Assembly (NCBI RefSeq): GCF_014650435.1
Contig: NZ_BMUY01000002.1
Coordinates: 558,001 to 622,000 of the forward strand
From: Streptomyces tendae
GTDB lineage: Bacteria > Actinomycetota > Actinomycetes > Streptomycetales > Streptomycetaceae
Direction: 5' to 3'
DNA length: 64,000 nucleotides
The notes beneath the pieces are model-generated. The model worked only from the letters and a program-made list of their open reading frames with translations, was not told where the DNA came from and ran no database searches. Positions 20,051-29,519 of this stretch are shown piece by piece. The position numbers were made by a program, and so were the translations under genes. Numbering within the stretch: position 1 is the stretch's first letter; each line of letters begins with the position of its first letter.

Positions 20051-23000
20051 CCATCGATCCACGTCTTCTGCGCTACGCCCGCGCCACCCGGTTCTTCCTG
20101 GCAGCGGTCGTCGCTCTGGGGGCCGTCGGGGCCGGCTTGCTCGTCGCGCAGGCGATGCTCATCGCCGAGGTGGTGGTCGGCGCCTTCCAGCACGGCACTC
20201 CGGTCGCCGGGCTCCGTACCCCTCTCCTGCTGTTGGTGGCCGTCGCCTGCGGCCGGGCGCTGGTCGGCTGGCTCACCGAACTGGCCGCGCACCGGGCGAG
20301 CGCGGCGGTGAAGTCGGAGTTGCGTGGCCGGCTCCTGGAGCGGGCCACCGCCCTCGGCCCCGGCTGGCTGGGCGGACAACGGACCGGCTCGCTGGTCGCC
20401 CTCGCCACCCGGGGCATCGACGCCCTGGACGACTACTTCTCGCGCTATCTGCCGCAACTGGGCCTGGCGGTGGTCGTGCCGGTGGCGGTGCTGGCCCGCA
20501 TCGTCACCGAGGACTGGGTCTCGGCGGCCATCATCGTCGGCACGCTGCCCCTCATCCCGATCTTCATGATGCTGATCGGCTGGGCCACCCAGTCCCGGAT
20601 GGACCGCCAGTGGCGGCTGCTGTCACGGCTGTCCGGACACTTCCTGGACGTGGTCGCGGGGCTGCCCACGCTGAAGGTCTTCGGCCGGGCCAAGGCACAG
20701 GCCGAGTCGATCAAACGCATCACCGGCGAGTACCGGCGGGCGACCCTGCGGACCCTGCGGATCGCCTTCCTGTCGTCCTTCGCGCTGGAACTGCTGGCCA
20801 CGCTGTCCGTCGCACTCGTCGCCGTCACCATCGGCATGCGCCTGGTCCACGGCGACATGGCCCTGTACGACGGCCTGGTCGTGCTGGTCCTCGCTCCCGA
20901 GGCGTATCTGCCGCTGCGGCAGGTGGGGGCGCAGTACCACGCGGCGGCCGAAGGGCTCGCCGCCGCCGAGGACATCTTCTCGGTGCTGGAGCGCCCGGTA
21001 CCGGCGTCGGGGACCGGGCCGGTACCGGCGGACGGTGCGCTGGCCTTCGAGGACGTGACGGTCCGCTACCCGGGTCGCGCCGCGGCGGCTGTCGCGGACG
21101 TGAACCTGACCGTCGAGCCCGGGGAGACGGTCGCGCTGGTCGGCCCCAGCGGGGCGGGCAAGTCGACCCTCCTGCACGCCCTCCTCGGCTTCGTCTCCCC
21201 GACCGGCGGACGGGTCCTGGTCGGCGGAGCCGACCTCGCCTCCCTCGACCGGGCGCAGTGGCACGCCCGCGTCGCCTGGGTGCCGCAGCACCCGCACCTG
21301 TACGCCGGCACCATCGCGGAGAACGTACGGCTGGCCCGACCCGACGCCGACGACACCGCCGTCCGCCGGGCATTGCGGGACGCGGGCGCGCTGGAGTTCG
21401 TGGACGCGCTGCCCGAGGGCCCGGCGACCGTCCTCGGGGAGGACGGAACCGGCCTGTCCGCCGGACAGCGGCAGCGGCTGGCGCTGGCCCGCGCGTTTCT
21501 CGCGGACCGGCCGGTGCTGCTGCTCGACGAACCGACGGCGGCTCTGGACGGGGCCACCGAGGCCGAGGTCGTGGACGCCGTGCGCAGGCTGGCCAAGGGG
21601 CGGACGGTCCTGCTGGTGGTGCACCGCCCGGCGCTGCTGGAGGTGGCCGACCGCGTGGTGCGGCTGGACACCCCGGCAACCGTCGTCGCATCCGGCGACA
21701 GCAGCGTGCTGCCGGCCGCCGCGGAGGCGGGCACCCGCTCTCCCGCTCCGGGCCTCTCCGACGAGCCGGCCGCCGTGGCCGCTCATCCCGCCGAGTCCGC
21801 TGCGCAGGCGCGCGGGGGCGTACTGTCCCGGGTCCGTGCCATGTCCTCCGCGCGGCGCGGGCGGCTCACTCTCGCGCTGCTGCTCAGCTCTCTGGCGCTC
21901 GGCAGCGCCGTCGGCCTGATGGCGACCTCCGGCTACCTCATCTCGCGGGCCTCCGAGCAGCCGCCGGTGCTGTACCTGATGGTGGCCGTGACGGCGACGC
22001 GTGCCTTCGGCATCGGCCGGGCCGTGTTCCGCTACGCGGAGCGACTCGTCTCGCACGACGCCGTGCTGCGGATGCTGGCCGACACGCGGGTCGCCGTGTA
22101 CCGGCGGCTGGAGCGGCTGGCCCCCGCGGGGCTGCACCGCAGCCGCCGGGGCGACCTGCTGTCCCGGCTCGTCGCCGATGTCGACGCCTTGCAGGACTAC
22201 TGGCTGCGCTGGCTGCTGCCCGCCGGCAGCGCGCTGTTCGTCTCCGTCGCGGCGGTCGGCTTCACGGCCTGGCTGCTGCCGGAGGCGGGCGCCGTGCTCG
22301 CGGCCGGCCTGCTCGCGGCCGGTGTCGGCGTTCCACTGGTCACCGCGGCCGTGGCCCGGCGGGCCGAGCGTCGGCTCGCCCCCGCCCGGGGCGTGCTCGC
22401 CACCCGGGTGACGGACCTGCTCACCGGCACGGCCGAGCTGACCGTCGCCGGTGCCCTGCCCGGTCGTGCCGCCGAGGCGCGGCGGGCCGACGGCATCCTC
22501 ACCCGGATCGGCTCGCGGGCCGCGACCGCCACCGCGCTGGGCGACGGGCTCACCGCGCTCGTCTCCGGTCTGACCGTCGCGGGCGCCGCCCTCGTCGGGG
22601 TCCAGGCGGTCGCCGACGGCCGGCTCGCCGGGGTGGCCGTGGCCGTCGTCGTCCTGACCCCGCTGGCGGCCTTCGAGGCCGTACTCGGACTGCCGCTCGC
22701 CGTGCAGTACCGGCAGCGCGTGCGCAGGAGCGCCGAGCGCGTGTACGAGGTGCTCGACGCCCCGGAGCCGGTGCGGGAGCCGGAGTTGCCCCGGCAGGCG
22801 CCCGCGTCGCCGTTCCCGGTGGTCCTCAAGGGGCTGGACGCGCGTCACGCCGGGCAGGACAGGGACGCGCTGGCGGGGCTTGACCTGACGCTGGCGGAGG
22901 GGCGCCGCGTCGCCGTGGTCGGGCCGTCCGGGTCCGGCAAGACGACCCTGGCCCAGGTGCTGCTGCGCTTCCTCGACCCGGACGCGGGCTCCTACACGCT

Positions 23001-23562
23001 GGCCGGTGTCGACGCCTGCGCCCTGGCCGGCGACGACGTACGGCGGCTCGTCGGGCTGTGCGCCCAGGACGCGCACCTCTTCGACAGCTCGGTCCGCGAG
23101 AACCTGCTCCTGGCCAGGAAGGACGCCACCGAGGGCGAACTGCGCGACGCGCTGGCGCGAGCCCGGCTGCTGGATTGGGCCGACAGCCTGCCCGACGGCC
23201 TGGACACACTGGTCGGGGAACACGGGGCCCGGTTGTCCGGTGGCCAGCGTCAGCGGCTCGCCCTGGCCCGGGCGCTGCTCGCCGACTTCCCCGTCCTCGT
23301 GCTCGACGAGCCCGCCGAGCACCTCGACCTGCCGACCGCCGACGCGCTCACCGCCGATCTGCTGGCCGCCACCGAGGGCCGCACGAGCCTGCTGATCACG
23401 CACCGGCTGGCGGGACTGGGGGCCGTGGACGAGGTGATCGTGCTGGACCGGGGCCGGGTCGTGCAGCGCGGTACGTACGCGGAGCTGGCGGCCGTACCGG
23501 GGCCGCTGCGGGAGATGGCCGGACGGGAGGCGGCGGCGGAACTGCTGGTGGGAGCGGTGTGA
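20044..23562 (+). CDS. cydCD: CydC-CydD fused ABC exporter for cytochrome bd assembly
   Basis: A 1172-residue fusion of two ABC half-transporters (CydD-like then CydC-like), each with about six helices and an ATPase. The first ATPase has Walker A GPSGAGKST, signature LSAGQRQRLALARAF and Walker B VLLLDEPTAALDG; the second has GPSGSGKTT, LSGGQRQRLALARAL and VLVLDEPAEHLD. CydDC exports thiols such as cysteine and glutathione and is needed to assemble haem bd; mycothiol pathway thiols are the likely substrate here (inference). The GTG at 20044 has AGGAAGG ten bases upstream; an upstream in-frame GTG at 19996 lies inside the hairpin and is less likely. Confidence 0.93.
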   Translation: MKPIDPRLLRYARATRFFLAAVVALGAVGAGLLVAQAMLIAEVVVGAFQHGTPVAGLRTPLLLLVAVACGRALVGWLTELAAHRASAAVKSELRGRLLERATALGPGWLGGQRTGSLVALATRGIDALDDYFSRYLPQLGLAVVVPVAVLARIVTEDWVSAAIIVGTLPLIPIFMMLIGWATQSRMDRQWRLLSRLSGHFLDVVAGLPTLKVFGRAKAQAESIKRITGEYRRATLRTLRIAFLSSFALELLATLSVALVAVTIGMRLVHGDMALYDGLVVLVLAPEAYLPLRQVGAQYHAAAEGLAAAEDIFSVLERPVPASGTGPVPADGALAFEDVTVRYPGRAAAAVADVNLTVEPGETVALVGPSGAGKSTLLHALLGFVSPTGGRVLVGGADLASLDRAQWHARVAWVPQHPHLYAGTIAENVRLARPDADDTAVRRALRDAGALEFVDALPEGPATVLGEDGTGLSAGQRQRLALARAFLADRPVLLLDEPTAALDGATEAEVVDAVRRLAKGRTVLLVVHRPALLEVADRVVRLDTPATVVASGDSSVLPAAAEAGTRSPAPGLSDEPAAVAAHPAESAAQARGGVLSRVRAMSSARRGRLTLALLLSSLALGSAVGLMATSGYLISRASEQPPVLYLMVAVTATRAFGIGRAVFRYAERLVSHDAVLRMLADTRVAVYRRLERLAPAGLHRSRRGDLLSRLVADVDALQDYWLRWLLPAGSALFVSVAAVGFTAWLLPEAGAVLAAGLLAAGVGVPLVTAAVARRAERRLAPARGVLATRVTDLLTGTAELTVAGALPGRAAEARRADGILTRIGSRAATATALGDGLTALVSGLTVAGAALVGVQAVADGRLAGVAVAVVVLTPLAAFEAVLGLPLAVQYRQRVRRSAERVYEVLDAPEPVREPELPRQAPASPFPVVLKGLDARHAGQDRDALAGLDLTLAEGRRVAVVGPSGSGKTTLAQVLLRFLDPDAGSYTLAGVDACALAGDDVRRLVGLCAQDAHLFDSSVRENLLLARKDATEGELRDALARARLLDWADSLPDGLDTLVGEHGARLSGGQRQRLALARALLADFPVLVLDEPAEHLDLPTADALTADLLAATEGRTSLLITHRLAGLGAVDEVIVLDRGRVVQRGTYAELAAVPGPLREMAGREAAAELLVGAV

Positions 23563-23654
23563 CCGGCCACCCGGCGGCTACTCGGCCAAGGGCTCGCGAA
23601 AAGTTTCCGGTAATCCGACTTTCCTGAACAAAAAGGTCTCATTAGGCTCGGGTC

Positions 23655-25337
23655 ATGTCCCCAGCCCCGCCTCCCGGCTCCCCGCCGCCTCGTGAGGGGG
23701 CCTCGGCCGAGCTCCTGGCACGGGTGCCGAAACTGCTGGACGCGATGCGCTCCGTCGGCAGTGGACTGGGACTGCACTCCACGCTGAACCGGATCTGCGA
23801 GACGGCCGCCGAGCTGGCGCACGCCCGGTACGCGGCCATCGGCGTCGTCGACGAGGACGGCGACGGCCTGACCGACTTCGTCCACCACGGCCTCGACGAG
23901 GCGACCGTCCGGCACGTCGGCCACCTCCCGGACGGTCGCAAGGGTCTGCTCGGCGCGCTCATCCGCGATCCCGAGCCGGTCCCGCTGACCGACCTGACCG
24001 CGGACCCGCGCTCGTGCGGCTTTCCCGAGCACCACCCGCCGATGCGCAGCTTCCTGGGAGTTCCCATCCGTGTGCAGGGTGAGATCTTCGGCAACCTCTA
24101 CCTGACCGACAAGCACGCGGGTGAGCCCTTCGACGACTACGACCTCGCCATGGTCCGGGTCCTGGCCACGGAGGCCGGTATCGCCATCGGCAACGCGCGA
24201 CTGCACGAGGCGGCCCAGCAGCGGGAGCGGTGGATCGACGGGTCGGTCGCCGTCACCACCGCCCTGCTCGCCGGCGGTGACACCGACGACGCCCTGCAGA
24301 TCGTCGCCGAGCAGGCCCGCCGCGTCTCCGGGGCGGCCGCCGGGATCGTGCTGCTCCCGGCCGACGGGGGCGGCCTGGAGATCGTGGCCGTCGACGCGCC
24401 GGGCCCCACGAACGCTCTGGGCGCGGTCGTCCCACCGGAGAACGCCGTCGTGGCGGAAGTGCTCGCCGGGCGGCCCGTGTTTGTGGACGACGCCGGCACC
24501 GACCCCCGCCTGGACGACGGGCCGGTGCGCTCCTACGGGCCGGTCATGCTGTTGCCGCTGTGCAGGGACGGGAAGGTCCTCGGGTGCCTCGTCATGCCCC
24601 GCGCCCGGGGCGAGGGCCCGTTCACCCGGACCGAGCGCGCGCTCGGCGACCGGTTCGCCTCCCAGGCGGCGCTGGCGCTGACCATGGCCGAGGCTCAACG
24701 CGACCGGGAACGGCTCGCCGTGTACGAGGACCGGGACCGGATCGCCCGGGACCTGCACGACCTCGTCATCCAGCGGCTGTTCGCGACGGGGATGATGCTG
24801 GAGAGCGCCCAGCGCAGGTCGGCGGTGCCCGAGGTGCGCGACGGGGTGGGCCGGGCCGTCGACGAACTCGACGTCACCATTCAGGAGATCCGTTCGGCGA
24901 TCTTCGCGTTGCAACAGCCGGCCGAGGCGCCCACGGGCCTGCGCACCCGGGTCCTGCGCGAGATCACCATGGCCGCCGTCCCGCTGGGCTTCACGCCCTC
25001 GCACCGCTTCGTCGGCCCGGTCGACACCGCCGTCGGCGACCTGACCGGCAAGAACCTCATCGCCGCGCTGCGCGAGACCCTGTCCAACGCCTTCCGGCAC
25101 GCCCACGCCGACCGCATCGAAGTGGTCGTGGACGCGACCGCGACTTTGCCGGACGGCCGGCCGGGCGTCCGCCTGACCGTCGCGGACGACGGGGTCGGCG
25201 TCCCCGAGGGCGGCCGGCGCAGCGGCCTGCACAACCTGGAGCGCCGCGCCGAGACCGTGGGCGGTGCCAGTCGGCTCGGACCGGGCATCGGGGCGGACGG
25301 CGGTGGCACGACGGTGCTGTGGGAAGCGCCGTACTGA
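23655..25337 (+). CDS. Two-GAF sensor histidine kinase, DevS/DosT-like
   Basis: A 560-residue cytosolic kinase. GAF-1 (about 45-185) contains GFPEHHPPMRSFLGVP, close to the segment of mycobacterial DevS/DosT that carries the proximal haem histidine (candidates H126/H127). GAF-2 spans about 205-345. The HisKA_3 box has the phospho-acceptor H368 in DRIARDLHDLVIQRLF, and the ATPase domain has NAFRHAHADRIEV and DDGVGVPEGGRRSGLHNL. It has no transmembrane helix. No response regulator is adjacent. It starts 92 bp after cydCD, so a gas- or redox-sensing role is plausible but inferred. Confidence 0.85.
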   Translation: MSPAPPPGSPPPREGASAELLARVPKLLDAMRSVGSGLGLHSTLNRICETAAELAHARYAAIGVVDEDGDGLTDFVHHGLDEATVRHVGHLPDGRKGLLGALIRDPEPVPLTDLTADPRSCGFPEHHPPMRSFLGVPIRVQGEIFGNLYLTDKHAGEPFDDYDLAMVRVLATEAGIAIGNARLHEAAQQRERWIDGSVAVTTALLAGGDTDDALQIVAEQARRVSGAAAGIVLLPADGGGLEIVAVDAPGPTNALGAVVPPENAVVAEVLAGRPVFVDDAGTDPRLDDGPVRSYGPVMLLPLCRDGKVLGCLVMPRARGEGPFTRTERALGDRFASQAALALTMAEAQRDRERLAVYEDRDRIARDLHDLVIQRLFATGMMLESAQRRSAVPEVRDGVGRAVDELDVTIQEIRSAIFALQQPAEAPTGLRTRVLREITMAAVPLGFTPSHRFVGPVDTAVGDLTGKNLIAALRETLSNAFRHAHADRIEVVVDATATLPDGRPGVRLTVADDGVGVPEGGRRSGLHNLERRAETVGGASRLGPGIGADGGGTTVLWEAPY

Positions 25338-25459
25338 GTGCCGCCGACACCGTGTTGCCCCGTGTGCAGCAGCCGCACTGAGCCGTGTGCAGCAACGGGT
25401 CCCCCACTCGTACGACGTGAACGCGACCGCGGGCGCCGCGCAGGTCCACGATCGCTGAC

Positions 25460-26509
25460 ATGCGCTCATCCCGCCGACGTCCGTTGCTCGTTCCGGTGCT
25501 GCTGTGCGCGCTGGCCGTGCTCGCGGCCCGCCCCACCGACGGCATGGACGGGGACGGCGGACCCGGCACCGATCTCGCCCCGCAGGTGGTGCGCCTGTAC
25601 GAGGACGCGGCGAAGGCGACCCGCACGTACGAGGACGGACGGCGCGAGGCGGAGGCGCAGCGGTCGAAGGCCCTGGAGTACGAGCGGCGGCTCGACCGGC
25701 AACGGCAGAAGATCGACGCCATGCACGAGGACCTGGGACGCATCGCCCGTGCCCAGTACCGCGACGGCGGCGGACTCCCGCTCACCGCGCGGATGCTCCT
25801 CGCCGACGACCCCGAGGAGCTGATGCGGGGTCAGCGGGTGGTCTCCCGCGCGAACAGCGCCGTGGACAGGGCCATCGGCGCGAATCTGCGGGCCGAGGCC
25901 CGGCTCGCCGCCGAGGAGGCCAAGGCACAGGCGGCCTGGCAGGCACTGGAGAAACGCAACGCCGACCTGGTGAAGCTGAAGAAGAAGATCGAGAACAAGC
26001 TGGAGGCGGCCCGGTCACGGCTGGAGGGACAGGCGGACTCCTCCGTCGCGGCCGGCTCGTGCCCCGGCGCCGTCCGCCTCGACCAGCCGGACGTACCCGC
26101 CGGCCCGACCTGGATGGCCCCGGTCGAGACCTATGAGCTGTCGGCGTCCTTCGGCAGCGGCGGATCGCGGTGGGCGCACCGGCACACCGGCCAGGACTTC
26201 GCGGTGCCGGTCGGGACACCGGTGCGCTCGGTCGGCACGGGCCGCGTCGTGAAGGTGTCCTGCGGCGGGGCCTTCGGCATCCAGGTCGTCATCCAGCACG
26301 CGGGCGGCTACTACACCCAGTACGCCCACCTCGCCGCCGTCGCCGTCGACCAGGGCGACCGGGTCGAACCCGGGCAGTGGATCGGTCAGTCCGGCAGCAC
26401 CGGCAACTCCACCGGCCCCCACCTGCACTTCGAGGTACGGGTCACCCCGGAGATGGGCTCGGCGCTGGATCCGGTGCCGTGGCTGACGCAGCGCGGGGTG
26501 CCGCTGTGA
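25460..26509 (+). CDS. Secreted M23-family peptidase with coiled coil
   Basis: A 349-residue protein. An arginine-rich start and hydrophobic core (MRSSRRRPLLVPVLLCALAV) form a signal peptide. Residues about 45-195 are highly charged heptad-like coiled coil (EAEAQRSKALEYERRL, KLKKKIENKLEAARSRLEG). The C-terminal LytM/M23 domain has the HXXXD zinc motif HTGQDF (about residue 236) and the HLHF motif (H321, H323), so the zinc site looks complete. It probably cleaves peptidoglycan cross-links outside the cell. The architecture resembles EnvC/RipA-type cell-separation enzymes. Confidence 0.88.
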   Translation: MRSSRRRPLLVPVLLCALAVLAARPTDGMDGDGGPGTDLAPQVVRLYEDAAKATRTYEDGRREAEAQRSKALEYERRLDRQRQKIDAMHEDLGRIARAQYRDGGGLPLTARMLLADDPEELMRGQRVVSRANSAVDRAIGANLRAEARLAAEEAKAQAAWQALEKRNADLVKLKKKIENKLEAARSRLEGQADSSVAAGSCPGAVRLDQPDVPAGPTWMAPVETYELSASFGSGGSRWAHRHTGQDFAVPVGTPVRSVGTGRVVKVSCGGAFGIQVVIQHAGGYYTQYAHLAAVAVDQGDRVEPGQWIGQSGSTGNSTGPHLHFEVRVTPEMGSALDPVPWLTQRGVPL

Positions 26510-26555
26510 CGGCACCGGACGTGCCGCGGGACCGGGCGCCCCGCGGCGGCGGACG

Positions 26556-27443
26556 TCAGGGCAGGTCCGCCAGCATCCGCTCGATGACGACCGCCACGCC
26601 GTCGTCGTTGTTGGCGACCGTCCGCCCGGAGGCGGCGGCGATCACGTCCGGGTGCGCGTTGCCCATCGCGTACGACTGCCCCGCCCAGGTGAGCATCTCG
26701 ACGTCGTTCGGCATGTCGCCGAAGGCCACGACCTCCTCGTGCGAGATGCCCCGCTCGGCGCAGCACAGGGCGAGCGTGCTGGCCTTGGAGACGTCGGGAC
26801 CGCTGATCTCCAGCAGGGCGCTGGGACTGGACCGGGTGACGTTGGCGCGGTCGCCGATGGCGAGGCGGGCCAGGGTGAGGAAGCCGTCGGGGTCCAGCTC
26901 CGGATGGAAGGCGAGGATCTTGAGGACGGGCTCGGCGGCGCCGCGACCTCCCGGTGCCAGGATCTCCTCGGCGGGCAGGAGGTCGTCGGGGACCTCCATG
27001 TGCAGTTTCGGGTAGCCCGGCTCCTGGTGGAAGCCGTACGTCTGCTCGACCGCGTAGACCGTGCCGGGCGCCGCCTCCCGCAGCAGCCGTACGGCGTCCA
27101 GCGCGTTGTCCTGCGGCAACTCGCGGACCTTCACGAACCGGTGCTTGCCGGGGCCGCCGTGCAGGTCGACCACGGCGGCGCCGTTGCCGCAGATGGCGAG
27201 GCCGTGCCCGTGGACATGGGCGCTGACGACGTCCATCCAGCGGGCGGGGCGGCCGGTGACGAAGAAGACCTCGATGCCCGCCTTCTCCGCCGCGGCCAGC
27301 GCGGCGACCGTACGCGGGGAGACGGACTTGTCGTCGCGCAGCAGGGTGCCGTCGAGGTCGGTGGCGATGAGCCGCGGGCGAGTGGCGGCGGCCGGGGGCT
27401 CGGGCTGTCGGGTCGCTGAGGTCACCCGGTCATTGTCACGCAT
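26556..27443 (-). CDS. HAD-superfamily Cof-type phosphatase
   Basis: A 295-residue HAD-IIB (Cof-like) hydrolase. Motif I is [14 protein letters not shown] (about residues 25-38), motif II the T of VTGRP, and motifs III/IV the lysine region and [11 protein letters not shown] near residue 250. These cytosolic enzymes dephosphorylate sugar phosphates or flavin precursors. The start is uncertain (ATG at 27443 or GTG at 27425; neither has a strong ribosome-binding site). It lies 48 bp downstream of the LLM oxidoreductase gene and resembles the second HAD gene at 36199-37041, so the two are paralogues. Confidence 0.88.
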   Translation of the reverse strand: MRDNDRVTSATRQPEPPAAATRPRLIATDLDGTLLRDDKSVSPRTVAALAAAEKAGIEVFFVTGRPARWMDVVSAHVHGHGLAICGNGAAVVDLHGGPGKHRFVKVRELPQDNALDAVRLLREAAPGTVYAVEQTYGFHQEPGYPKLHMEVPDDLLPAEEILAPGGRGAAEPVLKILAFHPELDPDGFLTLARLAIGDRANVTRSSPSALLEISGPDVSKASTLALCCAERGISHEEVVAFGDMPNDVEMLTWAGQSYAMGNAHPDVIAAASGRTVANNDDGVAVVIERMLADLP

Positions 27444-27491
27444 ATGCGTGCACGGCCGAGAGCTGGTCCGCACATATGTGAGCCACGGCGC

Positions 27492-28397
27492 TCAGTCCTT
27501 CAGCTGCGCCAGTGCTTCCATCGCGATCCGCTCGAAGATCTTCTCGTCCGCGGCGAAGTCCGAGTCCGGGATCGGCCAGTGGACGACGAGCTCGGTGAAG
27601 CCCAGGTCCCGATGGCGTCCGGCGAAGTCCACGAACGCGTCCACGGACTCCAGCGGGCGACTGCGCTCCGGTGTGAATCCGGTGAGCAGGATCCTGTCCA
27701 GCTCATCGGCATCGCGGCCGATGGCGGCGCAGGCGTCGGCCAGCCGGTCGCCCTGCTGCCGCAGCGCCCGGGCCGACTGCTCGGGGGTGCCGTTCTCGAA
27801 CAGCTTCGGGTCACCGGTCGTCACCCACGCCTGGCCGTGGCGGGCGGCGAGTGCCAGACCCCGTGGGCCGGTCGCGGCCACCGCGAAGGGCAGCCGGGGC
27901 CGCTGCACACAGCCCGGAATGTTGCGCGCCTCGTGCGCCGAGTAGAAATCGCCCTCGTACGACACGGCGTCCTCGGTCAGCAGCCGGTCGAGCAGCGGGA
28001 GGAACTCGCCGAACCGGTCGGCCCGCTCCCGCGGCGTCCAGGGCTCCTGGCCCAGCGCCGTGGCGTCGAAGCCGGTGCCGCCCGCTCCTATGCCGAGGGT
28101 GATCCGCCCGCCGGAGATGTCGTCCAGGGAGATCAGCTCCTTGGCGAGCGTCACCGGGTGCCGGAAGTTCGGCGAGGTGACCAGGGTGCCCAGGCGCAGC
28201 CGCTCGGTCATGGCCGCGGCGGCGGTGAGGGTCGGCACGGCACCGAACCACGGTCCGTCCCGGAAGCTGCGCCAGGAGAGGTGGTCGTAGGTGTAAGCGG
28301 TGTGGAAGCCGAGCTGCTCGGCCCGCGTCCAGGTCGAACGGCCGCCTTCGTGCCAGCGGCGGTACGGAAGGATCACGGTGCTCAGACGCAGACTCAT
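27492..28397 (-). CDS. LLM-class F420-dependent oxidoreductase
   Basis: A 301-residue luciferase-like monooxygenase-fold protein. Diagnostic parts are AEQLGFHTAYTYDHLSWRSF, LRLGTLVTSPNFRHPVTLAK, and SGGRITLGIGAGGTGFDATA, the flavin-binding region. In actinomycetes this clade commonly uses coenzyme F420. The substrate is unknown. A perfect parS site (28425-28438) lies in the short gap upstream of its start codon. Confidence 0.85.
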   Translation of the reverse strand: MSLRLSTVILPYRRWHEGGRSTWTRAEQLGFHTAYTYDHLSWRSFRDGPWFGAVPTLTAAAAMTERLRLGTLVTSPNFRHPVTLAKELISLDDISGGRITLGIGAGGTGFDATALGQEPWTPRERADRFGEFLPLLDRLLTEDAVSYEGDFYSAHEARNIPGCVQRPRLPFAVAATGPRGLALAARHGQAWVTTGDPKLFENGTPEQSARALRQQGDRLADACAAIGRDADELDRILLTGFTPERSRPLESVDAFVDFAGRHRDLGFTELVVHWPIPDSDFAADEKIFERIAMEALAQLKD

Positions 28398-28424
28398 GCC
28401 ACCGAGCCTATGCGGCCCCGGTCG

Positions 28425-28438
28425 GTTTCACGTGAAAC
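28425..28438. promoter_or_regulatory. parS site (perfect consensus)
   Basis: GTTTCACGTGAAAC, 14/14, in the 52-bp gap between the LLM oxidoreductase start and the stop of the next upstream gene, so binding of ParB here could touch the promoter. Confidence 0.88.
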
Positions 28439-28449
28439 AGCATGAGGCG

Positions 28450-28908
28450 TCACCGTACGCGACTGCTCAGCCACGGTGTGAGGAGCAGCATCGACACGTG
28501 CTCCTTGTGCGCCCGGTCGCCCGGCAGCGGCACGATCAGGCGGTATCCGGGTGGGAAGCGGCGCCCATGGACATGGGCGAGGCCACCGAAGACGGAGCGC
28601 AGGAACGCGGGCACGTCATCGCGTTCCACATCGGGGAACTCCACGTTCTCCACGGTGATCAGAGCATCGCCCTCGTGGAAGAGCCGGACGCTCACCCGGG
28701 GAACGCCGCCGAATTCGACGAACGCCTCGTGCGGGAGGGAACCGTCGGCATCGGTGGTCACCCCCATGCCCGCGGCCATGTGGCGGGAGGTCTGGTCGGC
28801 GCCGATGTCGTCGGTGACCTCGATCTCCACCGCGTACTCCTCGGCGACGGCGCGGAGAGCGGTGACGGCGGACTGGGTGGTGGGCAGGTGCTCCATGCCC
28901 TCGATCAT
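28450..28908 (-). CDS. Conserved-looking hypothetical protein next to kptA
   Basis: A 152-residue soluble, acidic protein (MIEGMEHLPTTQSAVTALRA; VEFPDVERDDVPAFLRSVFG). It has no signal peptide, membrane helix or motif I can name. It follows kptA by 6 bp, so it is probably its operon partner. Codon use and third-position GC are like the neighbours. An ATG four codons in is an alternative start. Confidence 0.6.
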   Translation of the reverse strand: MIEGMEHLPTTQSAVTALRAVAEEYAVEIEVTDDIGADQTSRHMAAGMGVTTDADGSLPHEAFVEFGGVPRVSVRLFHEGDALITVENVEFPDVERDDVPAFLRSVFGGLAHVHGRRFPPGYRLIVPLPGDRAHKEHVSMLLLTPWLSSRVR

Positions 28909-28914
28909 GCGGGG

Positions 28915-29463
28915 TCAGTGCGGAGCGGGAAAGCGCAGATAACGGGACGGGACGTGCTGCGTCAGCCAGACCCCGTTCGCGCTGACGCGGAAGTCGTGTC
29001 CGTCGCGGTGCATGGCCGCGGCGTCCACCGGGAGTACGACCGGCCGGCCGCGGCGGGCTCCGACCCGGGTCGCGGTCTCACGGTCCGGCGAGAGATGCAC
29101 GTCGTGCCGGTTCATCGGCCGCAGGCCCTCGGCACGAATGGCCTCCAGATGCCGGGCCACGGTCCCGTGATAGAGATACGGCGGCGGGGCCGCTGTCGGC
29201 AGCTGGAGATCCACGTGGATGCTGTGACCCTGGCTGGCCCGGATGAGGGCTCCCTCGACGGCGAAGCGCTGCTTGTCGTTGGTGGCGACGACGTCGTCGA
29301 GCTCTTCACGGGTGAAGCGGAAGCCGTGCTCGGCCGCGGCGGCGATCAGCGTGTCGATCTCGACCCAGCCGCCCTCGTCGAGCGTGAGCCCGATCCTCTC
29401 CGGCTGGTGGCGCAGGTGCTTCGACAGGTACTTGGACACCTTCACCGAGCGTTCCCGTTGCAT
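28915..29463 (-). CDS. kptA: RNA 2'-phosphotransferase KptA/Tpt1
   Basis: A 182-residue Tpt1/KptA protein. The family text is clear: VSKYLSKHLRHQPERIGLTL at the N-terminus, FRFTREELDDVVATNDKQRF in the winged-helix part, then LYHGTVARHLEAI and MNRHDVHLSPDRETATRVG in the ADP-ribosyltransferase-like catalytic part. It transfers an internal 2'-phosphate from RNA to NAD+. The bacterial substrate is not established, since the tRNA-splicing pathway that makes such ends is eukaryotic. The start may be an ATG five codons upstream (29478). Confidence 0.92.
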   Translation of the reverse strand: MQRERSVKVSKYLSKHLRHQPERIGLTLDEGGWVEIDTLIAAAAEHGFRFTREELDDVVATNDKQRFAVEGALIRASQGHSIHVDLQLPTAAPPPYLYHGTVARHLEAIRAEGLRPMNRHDVHLSPDRETATRVGARRGRPVVLPVDAAAMHRDGHDFRVSANGVWLTQHVPSRYLRFPAPH

Positions 29464-29519
29464 GGCACCAGCCTGCACGGTGAGACGGACATCACGCGAT
29501 CGATTTAGCCGTCGAGGTT

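Noticed and set aside
20623..23403. A 926-codon open frame antisense to cydCD, and similar long antisense frames at 1574-3649, 8475-10400, 29530-31275 and 55489-57447
   Set aside because: GC-rich codon bias of the true genes keeps the opposite strand open. Their translations are Gly/Arg/Ala/Val-rich without domains, while the sense strands encode recognised enzymes.
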